From assembly GCA_037355855.1 (NCBI GenBank), contig CM074764.1, positions 3,410,001-3,474,000 on the forward strand: a stretch of 64,000 nucleotides of DNA. Reading direction: 5' to 3'. Below, piece after piece: positions 31,410 through 42,800 of this stretch. Position numbers and translations under genes: made by a program. This DNA comes from Pseudo-nitzschia pungens. Taxonomy: Eukaryota > Bacillariophyta > Bacillariophyceae > Bacillariales > Bacillariaceae. The first letter of the stretch is position 1. Each line of letters starts with the position of its first letter. Below the pieces are notes generated by a model. It was not told the DNA's origin. It searched no databases and saw nothing but the letters and a program-made list of their open reading frames with translations.

Positions 31410-34141
31410 ACCACCAATCGGTCCACTTGCACCGCAAAATGCACAGCCAGGGGAAACATCCTGTATCTGTACTTACGGGGAACCTGGGCATGGCTGCATA
31501 ACGCCATAGCCCGACACACTGTGGTGTAAATCGCCGTCTCAGCCACACTGTTCTGCTGAGGGGTATCCACAGATGTGTACTCAAAATCAGCAGGAATTTT
31601 CCAAGCTGCTGACTTCATTCTATCTTCAAGAGCTTCATTTTCGCCTGCAGGATCACATCTGATTCGTTGAACTTGCAGGCCCTTCACATTCCAGTGGTGA
31701 ATTAATTCACACGTTGGCTCAACCATATCATCCTTGTGCTTGAAGAATTGCACGAATCTGCATCCAGAGTACTCATCCACAATCATCCGGAAATTGGGCT
31801 TGTTAATAAATGGGGATCCATCCTGGGGCTTCTTCACTGATGCCATGTCCAGAAACAGCCGCCCCCCTGGTTGCTTTGCAACTTGGTGGGTGTTGGTGAT
31901 GGGAAACACCTTTCGCTTTGCCTTGGCCTTGGCACAATCCTCACAAGGTTGTAGAGGTCCTTCTTTTATGATCCACTTCAGTGCTTTGGCTGTTGCTCTG
32001 ACCTTCCTCTCGTTGGCATGCCCCAGGAGTTTGTGGGCTTGGTTGATGCTCATCTTCACCCCTGGTCCTGTGACGTCTCCAACTGCAGCTGCATTCACTT
32101 CCAGTCCTTGGGTGTCTTCAAGTCGTCTGAAATAGCCTACCCATACACAGCTTGTTAACGTAGGCACTCTGATATCAAACCTCAACTCCATATTCCCTTT
32201 CTTCAGGGTCCAGCCTTTGCACTTGCTGCCTTCTGCGCTCCATCCACTTTCCATGGCAACATTGGCTGAGAACAGATTAAATGCAAACTTTGGATTAAAA
32301 CTCACATTGCTCAACATCATCCGGTTTTGAAACTTGCCTTTGTTATCCAATTTCTCACAGAATAAATCACCAACTGTGCAGGATTGCATATCCCCACTCT
32401 GAGTTGTAATGGTGGTTGAGTTGTTGTGGAGGTTGATGGCGCCTCTCAAACTGTTGGAACTGTGACTGGTGGCTCCACTGTCAAACACAAACACATTGTC
32501 ATCATAAAGTAGATCAAATCCCTTGGGCGCATCCTCACCTGACTGCTGAGTATTCCATAGTTGCAATGCTATTTGGGTTTGCAAGGAGGGCAACATAATG
32601 GATGCCAAAATGAAATCACACTGGACACTGTTGTAATTCATGCTCATGGCAGCTCCCTGCATGTCTCGTGCGGGCTTCATAGATGATTTCCAGTTGCGTG
32701 GGCGCTTGTCCTTGTTTCGATCATCTTCCCAACACTTTTCAGTTGGATGCTGCTTCCCACAGATGCTGCAAATCGTCCCGTCGTTCCTTCTTCTGTTGCC
32801 TCCATTGTTTCCTCCATTGTTGCCTCCATTGTGGCTTCCATTGTTACCTCCATTGTTGTTGTTGCTGTTATCACCTGGTTGGATTCTGGGTAATCCGGCC
32901 TGTCGTCTTGGGCACTGAAAAGCCTTGTGGTTCTCTCCTTGGCAATAATAACAGATGATCTTGCTCGTCCACTGGTCTCTGGGATCCCGGAATGCGTCAG
33001 CTCCAATCAGGCTCATATCTCTGGCATTGCTGCTCGCTCCTCTTCCCTTCAATACCACCACGGAACTGTACAAGTTGGTCGCTGTCCTCTCAAGGCGTTC
33101 CCAAATTTCGAAGTCATTCACTCCAGGCTTGTCCTTCAATTCATTCAGCTGGTTGGTGATCGTAATCACCAGGTATGGTGGGATCGCGTGCAACAATGTG
33201 GCAAATAACTCTTCATTCGTAGGTTGAATTGTCTTGTGCTGATACTTCTGTATTAGCCCATATATCTGCTCAAAAATCTCTTTGGGATGGTCCAAAGCCC
33301 CCATCTTGATTGCCCTTCGGTCCTTGTCCAGCTGAATCCTATCTGACGTGTCGGTCCTCCTGTATAGTTTGAACAGCTCGTCAAAAATCCTATGCACTCT
33401 GCCTCGGGGCCAGTTCTTCTTGTTTATCATGTTCTGCTCTTCGGTCACTCCAGTATCAAGCTTGGATTTCTCAATGATGGCGAGTCCCGTCTTGTTGTTT
33501 TGGAATGCCGTACACAAGTCATTTATGGCTTTGATATGTTTTCTCATTGCCTTTCTCTGCTCTGGGGTCATGGATGCGTGGGACACTGAGTAGCCATCGC
33601 TTGGTAGGTCCGGATGCTGTGTCGATGTTACAAATCCCTCGTACTTGCTTCTGCTTGCATGGGCCAGGAACTGTTGGAACCATCCTTCAAAATCAACGTC
33701 TCCTGCATTGGACAGCTTCGGAACCTTGGTATATGGCATGTTGGAATCACTGGAGTCACTATCACTCGAATCGCTCTCGTCTGAATCGTAATCGCTCTCG
33801 GAGGAATCGTCACTGCTGCTTTCGTCGTCGTCGTCGGTGTTGTTCGATGGGTCGTCTGCTCCTGCTCCACTCCGCTGATCCGTCGTTGTAGCTCCAATCT
33901 GCTGATCCACTGCCGCAAGCTCCGCCGCCAGACCTTCCTCGTTTGGATCTTCAACACTCAGCTCCTCTTCTTCTAAATCTCTCTGGGTCCTTTCTCTGCT
34001 TCTCTCTTCTCTTCTTCTTTGTGCATCCGCGAGTTGTCGTCTGCCACGTTCTCTTAATTCTGCTCGTTGTTGTATATCTTCCATAAATCGTCGTCGTATT
34101 TTCTTTCGTTCTTTCTTCCGCAATCGTACTCGTCTCAGCAA
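31410..34141 (-). pseudogene. E3 Gag, protease and integrase (upstream frame of pol)
   Basis: The start ATG at 34141 gives a very Arg/Glu/Lys-rich N-terminus, then an Asp/Ser run (~residues 105-135). The Gag core includes FEGWFQQFLAHA. Two zinc knuckles are CYYCQGENHKAFQC (~residue 394) and CSICGKQHPTEKC (~456). The protease motif is FDSGATSHSSNS (~550). The integrase HHCC finger is HKLLGHANERK ... CEDCAKAKAKRK. The acidic triad is in RLFLDMASV, IRCDPAGENEAL and NSVAETAIY. True sequence continues in the next frame (NGVWATKHEHFSG) from about 31405, so the listed stop at 31307 is a frameshift product. Confidence 0.85.
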
Positions 34142-34514
34142 GTCGATAATGATCGTATTCGGCGCGTTTCGCTCTCCAGAATAGATCCACAGCTGATCAG
34201 TGCTGTCTGCAGGACTGGCTTTATATTACCTCTTGGTCTGCTCCCTTAGTCCACCGCAATCTTATCCGCTTCCGCTTATTGGACAGATCCAAACCGTGTC
34301 CGTGCCCAAGTTCTATGCTCCGGACCGATCTGATGACAATTATATCGTATCCACCGTTGTTGACGTACGGTGAATAGATCTGCAATCGTACCTCCTCGTA
34401 TCGATCCGACGACGTTGTAATCGTATACGGATGAAGGTAGATATGTAAGCCTTATCCTTATTCCTTGTATTAGATCTATTCGTCTTTACGAGCGCTTCGT
34501 AATTCTTCGAAGAA
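34142..34514 (-). other. E3 5' leader
   Basis: In element orientation it starts TTCTTCGAAGAATTACGAAGC directly after the LTR. This includes a palindrome TTCTTCGAAGAA. I cannot match it to a tRNA. No ORF of note is present. Confidence 0.55.
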
Positions 34515-34803
34515 TGTTTGGAGGGCTCGTATAGTCGGTAGATTTTGTACAAGTTTGGGGATTTTGTTGTTTTAATGTTTTGCTTACTTTAATTGTGAGC
34601 AGAAATGAATCCACTCTAATTTTCACTAAATTTCTCTTTTCATTCTCTTTTACATGCATTCTCGTGTTATTTCTTGTTTGGAGAATATTTGCTGAATCAC
34701 TTGGTTCTCCGCGATGCTGATTCACTTAATTCTCCATTTATTTGTTTTGAATCCTGTTGATCAAGTCACTGTTTCAAGCACGACTGGAGGTCACGTCCAA
34801 ACA
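34515..34803 (-). repeat. 5' LTR of E3 (289 bp)
   Basis: Identical by eye to 28467-28755. Confidence 0.95.
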
Positions 34804-34808
34804 AAGGC

Positions 34809-35518
34809 ACTTCCCTAGAGGTACATCGGAATCGATCGAAAGGAGGGCATGATAGGCATGTTTATTTTAGAGTGTAAAGAAAAGAGTGAATAAAGGGAGC
34901 TGAGCCAAAGCGCTCAGCTCTTGTATCGTGACATCGATTCGCTAACTCGCTAACTCGTATAGTAACAGCGCTCTGTAGGCCTGGTACTGTATTCTACGGG
35001 TAGCGTATCGGAGTATCGTAGGGTATCCCCGATTAATTAGATCGAATCGTGTGCTAGCGCGTTGGGTGACTGTTTGGGCCGGGCATCCAGTCATGGTACA
35101 TATTATACACCAATGACCTGGCCCCGGCGGTAGCATGGTATCTTAGCATGGTACCATGGTAGGCTAGCATCTTTCAGTATCTCGTAGCATTAGCAACCCT
35201 AACCCTGTAGCATTTAGCTACACCCTGAAAAGGTGCTTTACTCGGGGTACGTACGATTGGTACAAATCGTACGCGGCGACCCTAGTAAACTCTGCTAGCA
35301 ATACTAGACAGGATAGGTCTGCTGCTAAGCCTGCTGCTAAGCCTGTTGCTAAGCCTGTTGCTAAGCCTGCTGCTAAGCCTGTATGCTACCAATTAGCACA
35401 CAGCCTAGCACTCAACTCAGCACCTGTTAGTCAGCTACTGGATGTTGCTGTCTGTAGACCCAGTAGCCCTTCTACACAGGAGCCTTACCACAGATCATAG
35501 CACACTGGATATCTTCAT
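34809..35518 (-). repeat. 5' LTR of E2, right piece
   Basis: It resumes the E2 LTR after the E3 target-site duplication (compare 19742-20466). It has five 12-bp GCTGCTAAGCCT-type units against six in the 3' LTR. It ends GGATATCTTCA(T). Confidence 0.88.
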
Positions 35519-37090
35519 ATGATAGCAAAAGAAAACGGTAACAAGGATTTCAAGAGTGATCAGTTCTATACTTTCTTTGCCGTTTGTCTCTCCAAGATGG
35601 TACCAGGCGCCTCGCGGTTCACTTTCAACTGGACCGGCCAGAAAATTCCAACGCCGAAACGAAAATGAAAATTATGACACATCCTTCACGAGGGAGATGT
35701 GGGGCGGAAAATTCACCGCGATGATGATGATGCACATAATGTACGTAGGTAACAGTACTGTTTGTACAGGCTGACTGGAAAAAATGACAGCAATGTACGT
35801 AGATTACAGTACTAAGTCTACAGTCTTAGTAAAAGAAAAATGACATCTCTGCATACATAGTACCTAGTAGTACGTATGTATGTATAGGCAGGGGATGTGT
35901 AGGTTTCCAGTACGGTGTATACTGTACGTACGGTACTGGTACAAATCTTTTGGCGCGAAGTGGTGGAGGTACGGTACCTTACTGTTGGTACATATTATAC
36001 AGGATGAGCCTTCCACGAGAGGGTAATAGCGTTATAAGATAGGGAGAACGCCTTTCAGCAGTAGTAGACAGTAATAGTGGCACCACTGGAAGCAATCAAT
36101 GTGGTGGTGTTGGTTCTAGTCGCATCATGGGAATGCTTTTTGCTACAGCATGATGTGATAGCAATATTTTTGCTGCGAAGCACATGTCACCACAATACGT
36201 GAGCTATTCAGTTATTCAATGGTGACATCCATACCATTGGTGATTTTGAATACTTCTTTTTGCATACTCTTGCCCATGCATAGGATCAGGAATATTCACA
36301 CTGGAATCACACAAAGATTGGCCACATTCATTCAGAAATGTGATTTTACAGTATTTTCCAGTAAATTTTCCAGTAGTGGACCAAATATTAATTATTCAGT
36401 GATGACATCCAAACTTTCAATGATTTTTGAGTACTTCTTTTTGAATAGTCTTGCCCATGCATAGGATGAGAAATATTCACACGGGAATCACACAAATATT
36501 GACCAGATTCATTCTGATATGTGATTTGGTACTTTTTTCTAGTAAATTTTCCAGTAGTGGACCAAATATTAATTGTTCAGTGGTGACACCCAAATTATCA
36601 TAGGTGATTTTTGAATACATCTTTTGGAATACTCTTGCCCATTCATAGGATGAGGAATATTCACACTGGAATCACACAAAGATTGACCAGATTCATTCAG
36701 ATATGTGATTTTACAGTAGTTTCTACTAGTAAATTCCACAGTACTGGGCCAAATATTAATTATTCAGTGGTGACACCCATACCATTGGTGATTTTTGAAT
36801 ACTTCTTTTTGAATACTCTTGCCCATGCATAGGATGAGGAATATTCACACTGGAATCACACAAATATTGGACAGATTCATTCAGATATTTGATTTTACAG
36901 TATTTTCTACTAAAGAATGCTGCGGTACTGGACCAAATATTAATTATTCAGTGGTGACATCCAAATTATTGGTGATTTTTGAATACTTCTTTTTGCATAC
37001 TCTTGCCCATGGATAGGATGAGGAATATTCACACTGGAATGACACAAAGATTGGCCAGATTCATTCAGATATTTGATTTGATGGTATATT
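35519..37090. repeat. Right arm of the long inverted repeat
   Basis: It is the reverse complement of 17692-19558. The inner part (35521 to ~36215) shares long stretches such as TACATACAGTATACACAGTACTGG-type and GTCTACAGTCTTAGTAAAAGAAAAA. It carries an extra ~115 bp (about 36012-36130) that is absent on the left. The outer part (~36216-37085) has about five ~181-bp units (TTCATTCAGATATKTGATTT at ~36340, 36515, 36690, 36867 and 37060). The arms differ by many substitutions and indels. Confidence 0.85.
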
Positions 37091-37440
37091 CACTGAGGTA
37101 CTAGTACTATTCTTGCTGCTTGTAAGAGTAGTACAGTTATACACTGCTGCTACATACTACTGCAGTGCGTAGGTAGTAGTACATACTAAGAGGTAGTCCA
37201 AAATTATGGCGCAGCGGGGCTGGCTCTCTATCGTTTAGGTGGCTAGTAGGTGGCGCGCAATATCACCATCAGCTTTCTACTGGTTTCTACTACTATTACT
37301 TCAGTACGGTACATACTACTAGTAGTAACTCTACTGCTATCATGTAGAAGAAATCAATTCTCAGCAAATAAATGCATGACAGAAAATGCATGTGTTGTAA
37401 ATCTTACTTCACATAATTTTGGGTCGGAATGGAACAAGAA
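37091..37440. other. Intergenic, no gene seen
   Basis: This stretch has AT-rich DNA with frequent TACTACTAG/GTAGTA short repeats. Nothing else was recognised. Confidence 0.4.
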
Positions 37441-37707
37441 AGACGGCAACTGGAAATGGTAAGTGAACCACATCAAGGTTGGAGGAGGTATTAATAATGG
37501 ATTTTGATTCGTCTAACTGTGCATCATTGACTTGCCTGCTTGCTCCTGATAGGGAGGCGACTGCAACTGCTGATGAAATAGGATGCAATGGCAAATGAAA
37601 TACAATGCAACGGTGAGTAAACCGCATCAAGATCTGGGGTATTGATAATGGATTTCAATTGTTCTAATTCTGCATTTAGTTGCCTGCTTGCTACTGATAG
37701 GGAAGAA
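37441..37707 (+). repeat. Duplicated segment with two intron-like stretches
   Basis: Two diverged direct copies (about 37455-37557 and 37609-37707) share CATCAAGRTYKGG, AATGGATTTYRATT and TGCCTGCTTGCTMCTGATAGGGA. Each copy reads like a short spliceosomal intron: GGTAAGTG...CTGATAG (37459-37552, 94 bp) and GGTGAGTA...CTGATAG (37613-37700, 88 bp). The sequence between them is not an open frame, so this may be non-coding or a relic. Confidence 0.4.
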
Positions 37708-37719
37708 TCAACTTTAATG

Positions 37720-38130
37720 CGACGGGGCAACTGAAAAATGATGCAACGGGGCAACTGACACATATCGCAACTCAAAAATGATGGGATCGCAACTGACAAA
37801 ATGATGCGATTGCAACTGATGAAATATGATGCGATGTGATCGCAACTCAAATATGATGCGATCGCAACTCAAACAATATGATGCGATCCCAACTGAAATA
37901 TGATGCGATCGCAAATGAGGAAATATGATGATGTCATCGCAACTCAAATATGATATGATGCGATCGCAACTGAGGAAATATGGCAACTGAAATATGATGG
38001 GATCGCAACTGACATATAATGCGATCGCAACTGAAATATGATGGGATCGCAACTGAGGAAATATGATGCGATCCCAACTCAAATATGATGTGATCACAAC
38101 TCAATATGATGCAATCACAACTCAAATATG
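37720..38130. repeat. Degenerate GCGATCGC-containing minisatellite
   Basis: More than 15 degenerate units of about 20-25 bp built on ATATGATGCGATCGCAACTGA. Many units contain GCGATCGC or a one-base variant. ORFs on the minus strand (SCDHIIF-type repeats) are artefacts of the unit. Confidence 0.75.
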
Positions 38131-38705
38131 ATGTAGGAAGTAAATTTGTGTGGTGGGAACGAGAAACAACGAATTGAGAATAAAATTGTTACTATAAAAT
38201 CTTGAAATTTTTTGAAAGATTGACTGGTTTTGCATCACAGTATTTTAAACTCATATAGGGGAGGGTCGCGATTCATGTGAGGAGGGGGTCGCGATTTCTG
38301 GAGTAGTCCATAATTTTTGTGAAGAATTTTTTGAATGTATGCTGGAATTTCTTGAGTGGTGTGCTGGGAAATAATTTGTGTCGTGCTGAAAAAAAAATTC
38401 GGAGTTAAAAAAAATTGGGGGGAGGGTGGAATTATTTTGAGAAAAAAATATTTTTTTTGAAAAAGGGTTGATTAATTTGATTAAGTGACTGAAGAAAAAA
38501 TATTTGAGTCTTACAAAAAAATTGGGTCTTGTTTGAATTTTTTCTCTTTTTCTCGGAATTGAGGTAGTAACTGGGTCGCGATTGGGGTTGCGAATCGGGA
38601 GAGAGCTATGAACGGAGCTACGTCGAAATGAGCCAGGAATAAATCGCAACCCCCCCAAATAAATTCTTGGGAGGGGTCACGAAACAGTTTTCGGACGGTT
38701 GCTGC
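38131..38705. repeat. GGTCGCGATT-rich repeat ending in CAGTTTTCGGACG
   Basis: A/T-rich DNA with scattered GGGTCGCGATT blocks. It ends with CACGAAACAGTTTTCGGACG, after which the C-rich minisatellite starts. A related block ends at 46006 with CGCGAACCAGTTTTCGGACG, suggesting one repeat family with a fixed end. Confidence 0.55.
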
Positions 38706-39471
38706 TGCTTGCTGTCCCCTCCCCTATATTATCGATGCGTTGCTGCTGCTTGCTGCTTGCTGCTCGCTGTCCCACCCCCTGTATTATCGACGCGTTGCTG
38801 CTGCTTGCTGTCCCCCCCCTGTATTATCGACGCGTTGCTGCTGCTTGCTGTCCCCCCCCCTGTATTATCGACGCGTTGCTGCTTGCTGTCCCCCCCCTGT
38901 ATTATCGACGCGTTGCTGCTGCTTACTGTCCCCCCCCCTGTATTATCGACGCGTTGCTGCTTGCTGTCCCCCCCCCTGTATTATCGACGCGTTGCTGCTT
39001 GCTGTCCCCCCCCTGTATTATCGACGCGTTGCTGCTTGCTGTCCCCCCCCCTGTATTATCGACGCGTTGCTGCTGCTTACTGTCCCCCCCCTGTATTATC
39101 GACGCGTTGCTGCTTGCTGTCCCCCCCCTGTATTATCGACGCGTTGCTGCTGCTTACTGTCCCCCCCTGTATTATTGACGCGTTGCTGCTTGCTGTCCCC
39201 CCTCTGTATTATCGACACGTTGCTGCTTGCTGCTGCTTGCTGTCCCCCCTCTGTATTATCGACGAGTTGCTGCTTGCTGTCCCTCCCTGTATTATTGATC
39301 CGTTGTTGTTGCTTGCTGCCCCCCCTGTATTAATTTTTTTTCTACATATATCCCTGTACAATTTGTACTGGAAAATTGAATTTTTTGATTGGCTCATTCA
39401 AATCGTTGCTGCTGCTTGCTGTCCCCCCCTGTATTATCAATGCGTTGGTTGCTGCTTGCTGTCCTACCCCC
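38706..39471. repeat. C-rich minisatellite, ~45-bp unit
   Basis: About 16 units of GTCCCCCCCTGTATTATCGA then CGCGTTGCTGCTGCTTGCT, with variable C-run and TGC copy number. A short unrelated piece lies at ~39330-39400. The array is interrupted by G2 and resumes at 45243. The plus-strand ORFs here (Leu/Cys/Pro-rich) are artefacts. Confidence 0.88.
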
Positions 39472-39782
39472 TGTAACACTCTAAGGTAGAAATTTCGGAG
39501 TAGTATGAATAATTGTGTGTTATTTCACTTTACGAGATGGGATTGAAATTAGAGAGAAGAAATAATGAGCGATGAGGTCATCGCGACCTTCTCATATAAT
39601 ATCCATCCCTGTATATAACATATATTCCGTATGTAACCTTAATCGTATAATCGCTCTCTTCTGCATGCCTGTTCGCACATACCAGATATCCATACATGGA
39701 TACCTTATATATATTTGAATCCCATGTGGGATTCGGTTAATTATTAATTCGTAACACTACTAGCCTACGCTAGCATGTTACA
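39472..39782 (-). repeat. 3' LTR of G2 (311 bp)
   Basis: Plus-strand ends are TGTAACACTC ... GCATGTTACA, with inverted termini TGTAACA/TGTTACA. It has GATTCGG where the 5' copy has GGTTCGG. Confidence 0.93.
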
Positions 39783-39812
39783 TAGTGCCTCATGATTGAA
39801 CGAATCCCACAG

Positions 39813-42800
39813 TTAAGCCGACCAATGACTCATGGAGCAATCTGAGTCATTTGATTGGCTCAATTCGATATCTGCGGATTCAACCGACGTAGACTCCGAC
39901 TGATTTGGTTCCCGGTAAGGAGTAAGCTTTCGTATGTTCACTGTTTCCACTACGGAGGGGGCTCTTTGTAACTTTACCGTTCCATTCGGATTGACTTGCG
40001 TAATTGGAAAGGGCCCAAGCTTCCTGGGTTGTAGCTTGTCTGGATCTGGCTCTTGGATCCATACCTTATCGTTCACTTGGAAGGTGTGATTGATTCTTTT
40101 GGCATTATCTCTGAGCAAATTCTTGTTAATCCCCTGTTGCCGGAGCTGTTGCAGAGCTAACAGGTTGGATGTTAGTGGCAGATCAATCAGCATGTCCCGA
40201 TTGAATACTACTAGGGACCCTGGGGACGCCTGTAAGGCAGCATTGACAGCACATCGAGAGGCATGCATGCAAGTTGCCAGGGCATTGTCCATGAGCTGAC
40301 TGGCTCTGGTGTTGACTTGAGGGGGATTCACATGAACTAAGACTCTGAGAATATCAGCAACTGTATGATGGACTCTTTCACAGATGGCGTTGGATTGGGG
40401 ATTCTTCACTGTAGTGGGAATGGACTGAATCCCATACTGCTTGAGAGTAGTCTGGAATTCAGCACCGAGAAACTCGCCACCATTGTCGTGAACGCATCTG
40501 ATAGGTCTTGGGTATCTTGAAAGCCAACAGTTCTTGAATTGGTCAGAGACGTGCTGAGAAGATTTGTCTCTGATCCGGATGATTTCAAGTAGGTTGGTGA
40601 CTGGATCAATACAAGTTAGGGCTTTGAAGTTGTAGTTCTTGCCCTGCGCTGTAATCTTCCATGGGCCTATAAGGTCCACATGTATCTCGTTGAATGGAGC
40701 TAGTGGGGCTTCTTTCGGTGGTAGTTTGCCATACTTGGAGTGCTGGTTCTTGTACTTAATGCAGCTGTCAGGGCAGATGTAAGTCTTGCAAAGATTGGAT
40801 AGGTTGTCGATGTAGAATCTTGAGGAGATAGTTTGATATAGCCTGGTGGATCCACAATGACCCAACAGAAGGTGATACCATTTGATGGTATCATTCGAGA
40901 GAGAGCTTGGTATGTATATGCGCCAGTTGTCTGGGTTGGCCTGGTTGGCGTAGCAGAGGATGTTGTTGCCTTCTAATTCTTGATAGAAGAAGGCTTTGGA
41001 CTGAATCTTGAACTTGATGGTAGGATCTTTCTGTTGATGAAGATATATATTGGAATAGTTCACCGGGCATTCCAGGTCTTGATTGTTTGGTAGGTTGACT
41101 AGGCACTCATTGTTCAGCAAGCAGGATTGTAATTCCTGGTCTGCGTCATTGCATAAGTGTCGGAAGAGGTTGGGGAACTCTGTTAGAAACAGTTCTTCAT
41201 CTTGTTTAGGAACTTCAAGTTTCAAGAAATCGATTAAGGTGCCCTTGGATAGGGCTTTCTTCCCTTCAGTAGGTGGATCCATCCGGGGGAGTCTGGAGAA
41301 GGCATCAGCAAGAACATTCTTCTTGCCTTCAACATAGGTGAGGTTGACACCAAATTCTTCTAGGAATAGTCTCCATCGGAGGACTCGTTGGACTGAGAGG
41401 GTTCGGAAGGTTAGATTCTTATGGTCAGTGTATACATTGATAACACCACCAAGTAGCATTTTTCTGTACTCTTTGCAGCAGAGCACGATTGCGAGGAGTT
41501 CTTTCTCCATGGTAGTGTAGTTCTTTTGGGCATCAGATAGTTTCTTGGACCAGTATGCAATAGGCTTGCCATCTTGTAGTATAGCAGCACCTAGTTGCAG
41601 GTCTGAGGCATCAGTGTACAGTTCAAAGGGCTTGTTCAGGTCTGGATAGGTGTTCAGCGCATCCGCTGCCACCATTGCTTTCATCCTCTCTTGAAAGGCT
41701 TTATCTTGAGCAGGTCCCCAAGTGAAAGCTGAAGGAGCTTTGCGTTGCTTGCCTTTGATGGCAGCTGCTTGAGGAGTCTTGGGGGTTCCAGTGATATCAA
41801 AGAGAGGAGCTAGGACATGAGATCTGCGAGGCCACATATCTCTGTAGTATCCTACTGCGCCGAGGAAAGACTTGACTTGGGTAACAGTTCGAGGTCGGTC
41901 CATATGTAGGATGGCTTCAATCTTCTTTCTCCAAGGCTTAACTGCAGTAGGGGTCATCCAATATCCAAGGAAGTCAGTTTCTTGTACAGCCCAATCACAC
42001 TTGAGTGGGTTGCACTTGAGACCATTCTAGTTAAGTCTGTCAAGGATCTTGTCGATAGTTTTCATATGGAGATCAAAGGATCCATCAGTCCAAACGCCAA
42101 TATCATCAATATAAACAGTGCAGTCAGTGTCTTGTAGGATATCTTCCATCAGCTGCTGCGCCACATCTGGGGAGACTTTAACTCCCATTGGTAGTCTTTG
42201 GTATTCATAGCAACCATATGGTGTCACTATTGTACAGAGTTTCTTGCTTGCATCATCCAGTTCAAAGCAGTAGTATTGCATAGACAAGTCAATCTTGGTG
42301 AAGTGCGTGTACTTGCCTCGCTTGTTCATGATATCCTGTATCCGGGGGATTGGATAAGGACGTCTCTCAAGAAGTTCATTCAGTTCTCTGAAGTCTGATA
42401 CCCATCGAACTCTGTTGTCTTTCTTTGGGACAATAAAGGTAGGGAATGCCCATTCAGCTGGTCCAGTGCATCTTTTGAGTACTCCATCATTACAAAGATT
42501 CTGGAGCTCCCTTTTGAATAGGTCTTCTCATTTGTATGCAACTGGATAAGGCTTCTTGTGTATGGGTTTGGATCCGGGCTTCAGTCTTAGAGAGATCTTC
42601 TTGTGTGGATACTTCCCTAATTCTCCATTGAAGACGTTAGGGTACTTGCTTAGTATTGCTTGGAACTGCTGCTGCTCTGTCGTGGACATGTGGGACTGTT
42701 GCTTGGCTACTGTAGATGGATCTGTTTCTTGATAGGCTCTGTCTAGGATCACCTTGGACTTGTATGGATTAGCAAAGGAGAGGTCATCAGCAAAGAGTTC

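Larger units (their letters stand above)
28467..34803 (-). mobile_element. Copia-type LTR retrotransposon E3, nested in the E2 LTR
   Basis: The two 289-bp LTRs (28467-28755 and 34515-34803) appear identical. Target-site duplication AAGGC is at 28462-28466 and 34804-34808. Order on the minus strand: Gag, protease, integrase, acidic region, RT, RNase H. Pol is broken by one frameshift near 31405. Identical LTRs make this the most recent complete insertion in the window. Confidence 0.95.
19559..35518 (-). mobile_element. Copia-type LTR retrotransposon E2, defective, host of nested element E3
   Basis: The LTRs are 19559-20466 and 28284-28466 plus 34809-35518 (split by E3). Domain order on the minus strand is Gag, protease, integrase, chromodomain-like linker, RT, RNase H, which is the copia order. 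It sits at the centre of the long inverted repeat. Flanks TTGAT (19554-19558) and ATGAT (35519-35523) are a likely, slightly diverged target-site duplication, since joining them restores the arm sequence. Lesions: a frameshift in gag near 26100, in-frame TGA at 25388 and 24089, and a deletion in the RT fingers near 22460. Confidence 0.9.

Noticed and set aside
34490..34514. tRNA match for the E3 primer-binding site
   Set aside because: The complement contains CTTCGAA, but the flanking bases do not form a proper anticodon stem; I could not assign a tRNA.
38667..39476. 269-codon and overlapping plus-strand ORFs rich in Leu/Cys/Pro
   Set aside because: They are the C-rich ~45-bp minisatellite read in three frames; each frame gives the same repeated peptide, and there is no start context or homology.
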